In this document: positions 1-4,787 of the stretch, piece after piece | How the letters are laid out: each line of letters starts with the position of its first letter | Position numbering within the stretch: the first letter of the stretch is position 1 | Origin: Arenimonas sp. | GTDB lineage: Bacteria > Pseudomonadota > Gammaproteobacteria > Xanthomonadales > Xanthomonadaceae | Direction of reading: 5' to 3' | Assembly (NCBI GenBank): GCA_003497545.1 | Contig: DNNT01000152.1 | Span: 23,380-28,835, forward strand | Length of the DNA stretch: 5,456 nucleotides | The notes under the pieces: model-generated | The model's database searches: none | Told to the model about the DNA's origin: nothing | Seen by the model: the letters and a program-made list of their open reading frames with translations, nothing else | Made by a program: the position numbers and the translations under genes

Positions 1-22
1 GCGGCTGAAGCCGCTCCTACAG
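1..22 (-). repeat. REP-like palindromic element at the end of the mrfAB-like unit, cut by the window edge
   Basis: Read on the minus strand, the element begins CTGTAGGAGCGGC and continues into a perfect hairpin: GCGGCT at 1-6 pairs with AGCCGC at 9-14 around a two-base centre. A GTAGGAGCGGC head followed by a GC-rich stem is, from memory, typical of dispersed REP elements in Xanthomonadales and pseudomonads. The TAG in the head (17-19) is the stop codon of the exonuclease gene, so the element abuts and overlaps the coding end. It may protect the 3' end of the transcript or help end transcription. There is no T-tract inside the window, so a classical terminator cannot be claimed. Only one copy is seen here, so its repeat status rests on recognition of the consensus. 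Confidence 0.6.
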
Positions 23-868
23 AGGCGGCGGGGCGTGCACTTGCGTGAGGTGGGCGAGCAGCTGCAGCAGGCTGCGCACGTCGGTGTGGTTGTGGGCGAG
101 CACGCGGCGCAGGTCGGTGGCGGGGCCGCCCTGCAGGTAGTCGCGCCAGGCGCGCGGGGCTTCGCTGCCGGGCAGGTCGTCTTCGCGCAGCACGCGCAGC
201 AGCTGGCGTTCGACGGTGGCCAGGCGGCAGTTCTCCCACTGGCCGCGGTAGCGCCGGCGCACCGGGTGCAGAAGGTCCAGGTGCGCCAGCGGCGTGATCG
301 GGCAGGGCAGGCGCGCCAGCCGGTAGCGCGCCTTCAGCAGCGGCGCGTCGTAGCTGCGGCCGTTGTAGCTCACCAGCACCGTGCCGGGCGGCAGCCAGGC
401 TGCGAACGCTTCCAGCATCGCGGTTTCCGCCGCCAGCGTGGTGGTCATCAGCTGGCGGATGCGCAGCTGGCCGTCCACCAGGTCGGAAGCGCCCACCATG
501 AAGGCGCGCGTGCCGGTGCCGCCGGAGAGACCGGTGGTTTCGGTGTCGAAGCACAGCAGCCGTGCGGCCTCGACGGTGTCGAAGTCCTTGGCGAAGCTGG
601 CGTCGAGCGTGGGGGGCAGCGCGGGCGCGTCGTGGCGGGATTCGAAGTAACGCAGGCCGGGGGCGATTTCTTCGCCGGGAAGGTGGCGGTCGAACACGCG
701 TGGCGTGGTGGGCACGGCGGTGAGCCTGCGCGTGCGCAGCCCGAGCAGGCGGCGGATGTTTTCGGGAACCTCGGGGCGGGGAGGCGGTGGCGAGGGGTTG
801 GGGAGAGGGGTCGCCTTGCCCGCCTGCCGCTGCAGCGCACGCAACCTGTCCGCCAGCGCCGCGCTCAC
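17..868 (-). CDS. mrfB: MrfB/YprB-like DEDD-family 3'-5' exonuclease (RNase H-like fold)
   Basis: This is a 283-residue protein and probably the nuclease partner of the upstream helicase. In Bacillus subtilis the MrfA-MrfB pair acts in repair of mitomycin C damage. A short N-terminal helix region (1-18) is followed by a proline-rich linker (about 20-35) and the nuclease domain (about 100-275). Exo I is CFDTETTGL with D108 and E110. Exo II is YNGRSYDAPLL with D174. Exo III is HNHTDVRSL, with H259 or H261 and D263 as candidate catalytic residues. D198 in HLDLLHP is also family-like. The frame stays open far upstream, but that stretch lies antisense-free within the helicase gene in another frame. 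The chosen start is the GTG at 866-868: it overlaps the helicase stop as GTGA, has a GGGAG Shine-Dalgarno seven bases upstream, and no in-frame ATG occurs before residue 141. From memory, Bacillus YprB is longer and has a C-terminal TPR region; none is present here. RNA rather than DNA as substrate cannot be excluded. Confidence 0.88.
   Translation of the reverse strand: MSAALADRLRALQRQAGKATPLPNPSPPPPRPEVPENIRRLLGLRTRRLTAVPTTPRVFDRHLPGEEIAPGLRYFESRHDAPALPPTLDASFAKDFDTVEAARLLCFDTETTGLSGGTGTRAFMVGASDLVDGQLRIRQLMTTTLAAETAMLEAFAAWLPPGTVLVSYNGRSYDAPLLKARYRLARLPCPITPLAHLDLLHPVRRRYRGQWENCRLATVERQLLRVLREDDLPGSEAPRAWRDYLQGGPATDLRRVLAHNHTDVRSLLQLLAHLTQVHAPPPL
791..812 (-). repeat. C-rich dispersed-repeat fragment inside the exonuclease gene
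   Basis: On the minus strand this reads ACCCCTCTCCCCAACCCCTC with one flanking base at each end. It closely resembles the CCCTCTCCCCAACCCCTC repeat that, from memory, lies between genes in many Xanthomonadales genomes. Here it is translated in frame as residues 20-26 of the exonuclease (TPLPNPS) and opens a proline-rich linker. It is only a fragment and no second copy occurs in the window, so chance resemblance in a C-rich linker remains possible. Confidence 0.4.
865..868 (-). promoter_or_regulatory. Four-base GTGA stop/start overlap coupling mrfA and mrfB
   Basis: The helicase stop TGA (865-867) and the exonuclease start GTG (866-868) share bases in the sequence GTGA. Such overlaps usually allow a ribosome ending the first gene to restart on the second, giving linked expression of the two proteins. 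The overlap is read directly from the sequence; coupling is inferred. Confidence 0.75.
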
Positions 869-3315
869 GCCACGTCTCCCAGCAGCGCCAGCACCTTCGC
901 CGCCAGCGACTTCGGCGTGTCGCCCGCCTTGCCCTCGTCGCCGGCCAGCACCGGTCCCACGCAGGCGGGGCAGCCGGCGCGGCAGTCGCAGGCGGCCACC
1001 AGGTCGCGCGCGCGCTGCACGAGTTCCGCCTGGCGCCGCCACAGCGGTTCGCTCAGGCCGATGCCGCCCGGGTAGTTGTCGTACAGGTACACGGTGGGCG
1101 TGAAGCGTTCGGCCGTCTCGGGGCTGGCGGTGTCGCCGCCGGCGCCGCGCAGCTGGCCGCGGCCACGGCCGTCGGCGTGCGCGAACCAGGCGCCGTCGCC
1201 GCTGCCCACGGCCTGGCGCAGGTCGCGGCCTTCGGCCATCACCGCCACCGTGGCCACCACGTGCAGCGCGTGCGCGGCGCCCAGGAAACCGTCCAGCGCG
1301 TCCTGGCGCGAACCGAAGGCCTGCTCCAGCGTGTCCTGCGGCAGCTGCCACCACAGCGAGGTGGTGTGCATTTCCTGGTCCGGCAGGTTCACCGGGCCGT
1401 AGCCGATGTTTTCGTGGGTGTAGTAGCGGATCTTCTTGTAGCCCGGCACGCGCCGCACCACGTGCACCTCGCCGTGCTGGGCGCTGCCGGCGCCGGCGCG
1501 CACGCCGTCGAAGCGTTCGAGCACCTTGAGCTTGGTGTAATCGATCGCGTCGGTGTAGTAATCGACGTGCGTACGCGTGACGTAGGCCTTGCGGCCCTCC
1601 CAGTCCAGCCGCTCCACCTGGAAGGGCACCGACTGCACCATGTGGATGGCGCCCTCGTACAAGGTGAGCGCGGCGGCGGAATAGTCGACTTCGGCGATGA
1701 TCTTTCGTGCGCCATCGGTGCTGTCCACCACCACGAAGTTGCCGTCGGCCACCGAACGCAGCGACACCGCGTTGGCCGGGTAGCTGTCGGCGATCCAGTC
1801 CCAGCGTTCGCCCTCGGCGTGCAGCACGCCGGTTTCGGCCAGCACGTCCAGCCAGGGCGCGGGGTCCATCGGCCCGTAGGATTCGCCGCGCAGGAAGGGC
1901 AGTTCGAAGGCGGCGCAGCGCAGGTGGTCGAGCAGGATCAGCGGCTGGTCGGGCGCGATGCGCGCGTGCTCGGGGTTGGCCTGGGCGAAGAAGTCCGGGT
2001 GCCGCACCAGGTACTGGTCGAGCGGGTCGGACGACGCCACCAGCACGCCCAGCGACGGTTGCTGGCGCCGCCCCGCGCGCCCCACGCGCTGCCAGGTGGC
2101 CGCCACGGAACCCGGATAGCCGTTGAGCACCACCACGTCGAGCGCGCCGATGTCCACGCCCAGCTCCAGCGCGGACGTGCTGACGATGCCGTCCACCGTG
2201 CCCGCGCGCATGGCGCGTTCGGCCTCGCGGCGCTCGTTAGGCAGGTAGCCGCCGCGGTAGGCGCGGATGCGTGGCGGCTTGCGCGGGTCGTGGTCGAACA
2301 CGTCCTTGAGGTACTTGGTGAGCACTTCCACCATCGTGCGCGACTGCGCGAACACCAGCGTCTTGAGCCCCGCGCGAATCGCCAGCCGGGCGATGCGGTT
2401 GGACTGCGACCGCGCCGAGGCACGCAGGCCGAGGTCCGGGTTCACCACCGGCGGGTTCCACAGCAGCAGGTGTTTTTCGCCCACCGGTGCGCCCGATTCG
2501 GTGATGGCCTGCACCGGCGCTTCCACCAGCGCTTCGGCGTGCGCGCCCGGGTTGCCGATGGTGGCCGAGCACAGGATGAACTGCGGCTTCGCGCCGTAGA
2601 ACGCGCACACGCGCTTGAGCCGGCGGATGACATTGGCCAGGTGCGAACCGAAGACGCCCCGGTAGGTGTGCACCTCGTCGATCACCACGTAGCGCAGGTT
2701 CTCGAAGAACTGCGCCCACTTGGTGTGATGCGGCAGGATGGCCTGGTGCAGCATGTCGGGGTTGGACACCACCAGGTCGGCGTGCAGGCGCACGGCCTGG
2801 CGGGCGTCGCCGGGCGTGTCGCCATCGAAGGTGTGGCAGCGCAGGCCCAGGTTGCCGGCGCGGTTGAGTTCCAGCAGCTCGGCCACCTGGTCCTGGGCCA
2901 GCGCCTTGGTGGGGAACAGGAACAGCGCCTTGGCCTGCTGGCGCATGGCTGCCGACACCACCGGCAGCGTGTAGCACAGGCTCTTGCCCGAGGCCGTGGG
3001 CGTGACCACCACGAAGTGCTGGCCCGCCTGCGCGGCCTCCCAGGCCTCGGCCTGGTGGCTGTAGAGCTGGCCGATGCCGCGTTCGCGCAGCGCGCTGGCC
3101 AGGTTCGGCGGCAGGTCGGCCGGCAGCGGGGCGTAACGGCCGTCGCGCGCGGGCTGCACGAAGTGGCCGGTCACCCGGTCGCCGTATTTCGACTGCAGGC
3201 GGTCGGCCAGCTGGCGCGGGTCGCGGGCGCGCGGGCTGCCGGGCAGGTCGGGCGGGGTGGCGGGGTCGAGCGCGAGCGCGCGGGCGTCGTGGCGGGCGAG
3301 GGCGGTGGAAGGCAT
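865..3315 (-). CDS. mrfA: MrfA/YprA-like superfamily 2 DEVH helicase with C-terminal zinc-binding cysteine cluster
   Basis: This is an 816-residue ATP-dependent DNA helicase of the MrfA/Hrq1 family. Characterised members move 3' to 5' and act in repair of cross-linked or adducted DNA. Motifs in order: YSHQAEA (Q-like, about 85-91); Walker A TPTASGKS (105-112); FPTKALAQDQ (Ia, 134-143); SNPDMLHQ (Ib, 184-191); DEVH (II, 213-216); SAT (III, 250-252); LVFAQSRTMVEV (IV, 320-331); STSALELGVDIG (V, 379-390); QRVGRAGR (VI, 409-416). After a wing-like middle region (about 460-640), the C-terminal MZB/DUF1998-type domain has YDNYPGGIGL (745-754) and cysteines C776, C778, C782 and C785 in a CxCx3Cx2C arrangement, the expected zinc site. 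All key residues are intact. A stretch rich in glycine and charged residues (about 703-735) looks like a loop insertion. The ATG at 3313-3315 has only a weak Shine-Dalgarno; the core domains do not depend on this choice. The gene is the first of a two-gene unit with the exonuclease. Confidence 0.93.
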   Translation of the reverse strand: MPSTALARHDARALALDPATPPDLPGSPRARDPRQLADRLQSKYGDRVTGHFVQPARDGRYAPLPADLPPNLASALRERGIGQLYSHQAEAWEAAQAGQHFVVVTPTASGKSLCYTLPVVSAAMRQQAKALFLFPTKALAQDQVAELLELNRAGNLGLRCHTFDGDTPGDARQAVRLHADLVVSNPDMLHQAILPHHTKWAQFFENLRYVVIDEVHTYRGVFGSHLANVIRRLKRVCAFYGAKPQFILCSATIGNPGAHAEALVEAPVQAITESGAPVGEKHLLLWNPPVVNPDLGLRASARSQSNRIARLAIRAGLKTLVFAQSRTMVEVLTKYLKDVFDHDPRKPPRIRAYRGGYLPNERREAERAMRAGTVDGIVSTSALELGVDIGALDVVVLNGYPGSVAATWQRVGRAGRRQQPSLGVLVASSDPLDQYLVRHPDFFAQANPEHARIAPDQPLILLDHLRCAAFELPFLRGESYGPMDPAPWLDVLAETGVLHAEGERWDWIADSYPANAVSLRSVADGNFVVVDSTDGARKIIAEVDYSAAALTLYEGAIHMVQSVPFQVERLDWEGRKAYVTRTHVDYYTDAIDYTKLKVLERFDGVRAGAGSAQHGEVHVVRRVPGYKKIRYYTHENIGYGPVNLPDQEMHTTSLWWQLPQDTLEQAFGSRQDALDGFLGAAHALHVVATVAVMAEGRDLRQAVGSGDGAWFAHADGRGRGQLRGAGGDTASPETAERFTPTVYLYDNYPGGIGLSEPLWRRQAELVQRARDLVAACDCRAGCPACVGPVLAGDEGKAGDTPKSLAAKVLALLGDVA
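876..880 (-). promoter_or_regulatory. Ribosome binding site of mrfB
   Basis: GGGAG on the minus strand lies inside the last codons of the helicase gene, seven bases before the GTG start. It supports GTG at 866-868 as the real start instead of the much longer open frame that extends upstream. Confidence 0.65.
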
Positions 3316-3358
3316 GCGGGCGGCGTCCGGGGCGGGACGGCCATTGCAGGCCCGGTGT

Positions 3359-3375
3359 GTCTCACGGCATGAGAC
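3359..3375. promoter_or_regulatory. Perfect 6-5-6 palindrome, possible operator
   Basis: GTCTCA (3359-3364) and TGAGAC (3370-3375) are exact inverted copies around a five-base centre, CGGCA. The palindrome lies 43 bases upstream of the helicase start, in the divergent intergenic region. It could bind a dimeric regulator or form a small hairpin in the helicase leader. It does not match the LexA boxes I know (CTGT-N8-ACAG, or the TTAG-N6-TACTA form reported in Xanthomonas). Its role is unknown. Confidence 0.3.
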
Positions 3376-3392
3376 GCCCGTCCGGCGTAGGC

Positions 3393-3406
3393 TTGACCGA
3401 GGTCAA
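3393..3406 (+). promoter_or_regulatory. FNR/ANR/CRP-type operator upstream of the universal stress gene
   Basis: TTGAC-CGAG-GTCAA is a perfect inverted repeat with 6-bp arms (TTGACC/GGTCAA). It matches the FNR/ANR half-site pattern TTGAY-N4-RTCAA. Its centre lies between 3399 and 3400, about 40.5 bases before a predicted transcript start near 3440. That is close to the -41.5 position at which FNR-type proteins activate class II promoters. Universal stress genes are known ANR/FNR targets, for example in Pseudomonas. Activation under low oxygen is inferred. A CRP/Clp-like regulator with similar half-sites is an alternative. The divergent helicase gene could also be affected. Confidence 0.65.
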
Positions 3407-3427
3407 CGCAGCGCGCCCGCCGGGGCG

Positions 3428-3433
3428 TAGCGT
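3428..3433 (+). promoter_or_regulatory. Candidate -10 element of the universal stress gene
   Basis: TAGCGT keeps the first two bases and the last base of the TATAAT consensus. It sits downstream of the FNR-type box at the class II distance and predicts a start near 3440 with a leader of about 49 bases. No separate good -35 is seen, which fits an activator-dependent promoter. The match is weak by itself. Confidence 0.35.
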
Positions 3434-3476
3434 GGCCGTATCGCGCCGCCTTGTGGCGTTGTCCCGAAGGCACTCC

Positions 3477-3482
3477 GGAGGA
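3477..3482 (+). promoter_or_regulatory. Strong Shine-Dalgarno of the universal stress gene
   Basis: GGAGGA lies six bases before the ATG at 3489-3491 and is the best ribosome site in the window. It fixes the start of the stress protein there, although the reading frame stays open for 44 more codons upstream through the promoter region. Confidence 0.8.
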
Positions 3483-3488
3483 AATCCC

Positions 3489-4328
3489 ATGATCCGCGAC
3501 CTGTTCGTCTTCCTGCAGGGCGCCGCCGCCGACGCCGGCGCGCTCGACGCCGCCGCCGCCTTCGCCAAGGCCCACGACGGCCACGTGGCCGCGCTGTCGG
3601 TGGTTCACACGCCGGTGCCCTTCGCCACCGAGTGGGGCATCACCGGCGCGGGCCTGGACCAGGCCGGCTACGACCTGCTGCGCAAACTGGCCGAAGACAC
3701 CGCCCAGGCCGCGCGCGACCGCCTGGCCGCCGCCGGCGTGCCGCACGAGGTGCGCGTGGTCGATTCGCCGCTGGCCTGGCCCGAGGAAGTGGCGGCGCTG
3801 CACGGCCGCTACGCCGATTTGTGCGTGTACGGCGGCCCGGTGGCCGACGACCGCGGCTCGCGTTTCGCCGTGGGTTTCGACGCGCTGCTGATGCACAGCG
3901 GCCGCCCCGTGCTGATGGTGCCCGACCAGGTGAAGGCCATGGTGCCGCCCCGCCGCGTGGTGCTGGCCTGGCAGCCGCGCCGCGAGGCCAGCCGCGCCCT
4001 GCACGACGCCCTGCCCTGGCTGCCGCGCGACGCCCGCGTGGACGTGGTGGTGGTGGACCCGGAACCCACCGCGCTCGGCCACGGCGAGGCGCCCGGCGCC
4101 GACATCGCCCGGCACCTGGCGCGGCACGGCTGCCACGCCCAGGTGGCGGTGGTGGAGCGCGGCGTGCGCAGCACCGGCGAAGCCATCCTCGACCACGCCC
4201 GCGAGTGCGTGGCCGACCTGCTGGTGATGGGCGGCTTCAGCCATTCGCGCTGGCGCGAGCAGGTGTTCGGCGGCGTCACCCGCAGCGTGCTGCAGGGCGC
4301 GCGCCTGCCGGTGCTGTTCTCGCACTGA
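3489..4328 (+). CDS. Tandem-domain universal stress protein (UspA family)
   Basis: This is a 279-residue cytoplasmic protein with two UspA-like domains (about 1-145 and 154-279) and no signal peptide. Each begins with a beta strand as in the family: LFVFLQ near residue 5 and RRVVLAW near residue 156. The second domain ends with MGGFSHSRWREQVFGGVTRSVL-type sequence, the C-terminal signature that holds the G-x2-G-x9-G(S/T) ATP loop. Here the second glycine is S251, so nucleotide binding is uncertain. The first domain ends with LCVYGGPV and RPVLMVPD and has lost a clear ATP motif. UspA proteins support survival under starvation, redox or low-oxygen stress; no enzyme activity can be assigned. The gene stands alone on the plus strand, preceded by an FNR-type box and followed by a palindromic terminator. 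The start is set by GGAGGA six bases upstream. Confidence 0.9.
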   Translation: MIRDLFVFLQGAAADAGALDAAAAFAKAHDGHVAALSVVHTPVPFATEWGITGAGLDQAGYDLLRKLAEDTAQAARDRLAAAGVPHEVRVVDSPLAWPEEVAALHGRYADLCVYGGPVADDRGSRFAVGFDALLMHSGRPVLMVPDQVKAMVPPRRVVLAWQPRREASRALHDALPWLPRDARVDVVVVDPEPTALGHGEAPGADIARHLARHGCHAQVAVVERGVRSTGEAILDHARECVADLLVMGGFSHSRWREQVFGGVTRSVLQGARLPVLFSH

Positions 4329-4329
4329 C

Positions 4330-4347
4330 GCCGGGCCGCGGCCCGGC
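4330..4347. terminator. Bidirectional terminator-like hairpin between convergent genes
   Basis: An 18-bp perfect palindrome (GCCGGGCC GC GGCCCGGC) fills most of the 25-bp gap between the stop of the stress gene (4328) and the stop of the I78 lipoprotein gene (4354). It can form a seven-pair GC stem with a CGCG loop on either transcript. On the plus strand it is followed by only two T residues, and on the minus strand by no T run. It is therefore not a textbook intrinsic terminator, but its position strongly suggests that role. Confidence 0.6.
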
Positions 4348-4353
4348 CTTCGC

Positions 4354-4728
4354 TCAGCCGCAGCGCACCGTCAGCACGCGGTTGTCGGCGTCCACTTCCA
4401 GGTTCAGGCGGTCTTCGCGCCAGTCCATGGTCACGGCCATGCCGGGGCGGATCACGCGCACGCGGTCGGAATGGGTGTCGGCGCGCACCTTGGCCACCAG
4501 CGCCTCGTCGGCGATCTGGCCGACGGCCCACTGGCCGGGGGCGGGGTCACAGGTCATCGGGGTCTCCTCGGGAGCGGGGGCGTCCATGGCCGGGGGCGGC
4601 GGGGCGTCGGCGAATTCCGGCGCGGCGGCTTGGTCGGCGGGCGGCGCGGTTTCCTGCGGCGGCGTGGCGCAGGCGGCCAGCGCGAAGCCGGCGGCAAGGG
4701 CAAGGCTCAAGGGGCGGAACAGGGACAT
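4354..4728 (-). CDS. Lipoprotein with I78-family peptidase inhibitor domain
   Basis: This is a 124-residue envelope protein. Residues 1-19 form a lipoprotein signal peptide (basic start, then LSLALAAGFALAA) with lipobox LAAC, so C20 would be lipidated. Residues 21-57 are a flexible region rich in alanine, proline and glutamate, likely a tether. Residues 58-124 match the Inhibitor_I78 family: TCDP near the start, GQIADEALV, RVIRPGMAVTMDW, RLNLEVD and a terminal VRCG. C60 and C123 are placed to form a disulfide. Family members inhibit serine proteases. The target here is unknown, and protection of the envelope from the cell's own or foreign proteases is inferred. The ATG at 4726-4728 has GGAG seven bases upstream. 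It lies 59 bp behind the alpha/beta hydrolase on the same strand. Confidence 0.87.
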   Translation of the reverse strand: MSLFRPLSLALAAGFALAACATPPQETAPPADQAAAPEFADAPPPPAMDAPAPEETPMTCDPAPGQWAVGQIADEALVAKVRADTHSDRVRVIRPGMAVTMDWREDRLNLEVDADNRVLTVRCG

Positions 4729-4735
4729 GCGCGGG

Positions 4736-4739
4736 CTCC
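4736..4739 (-). promoter_or_regulatory. Ribosome binding site of the I78 lipoprotein gene
   Basis: GGAG on the minus strand, seven bases before the ATG, supports this start. It lies within the 10-bp palindrome GCTCCGGAGC, which could partly hide it in the transcript; that effect is speculative. Confidence 0.5.
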
Positions 4740-4787
4740 GGAGCGGGGGCTGGCCGCCAGACTAGCGCAGGCCCGGGCGGAGCGTCT

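Noticed and set aside
869..1354. Upstream extension of the exonuclease frame by 162 codons
   Set aside because: It lies within the helicase coding region in another frame, is an Arg/Ala/Gly-rich low-complexity translation, and is made unnecessary by the GTG start with its own ribosome site at the helicase stop.
787..3372. Very long plus-strand open frame (861 codons) opposite the helicase gene, and another long one at 35-1075
   Set aside because: These are antisense shadows caused by high GC content. The translations are rich in His, Val, Ala, Gly and Arg, show no domain, and face a gene with complete helicase motifs.
3357..3488. Extension of the universal stress protein frame by 44 codons
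   Set aside because: The stretch contains the FNR-type box and -10 candidate, has no ribosome site, and does not look like a UspA start; the ATG after GGAGGA is far better.
4750..4760. CTGGC-C-GCCAG palindrome in the gap between hydrolase and I78 genes
   Set aside because: Short, with no room for a loop unless the stem shrinks to four pairs, and no T run; expected by chance at this GC content.
4759..4764. TAGTCT as a -10 element for the I78 gene on the minus strand
   Set aside because: Only three consensus positions match and no -35 partner is visible at 16-18 bases; too weak to list.
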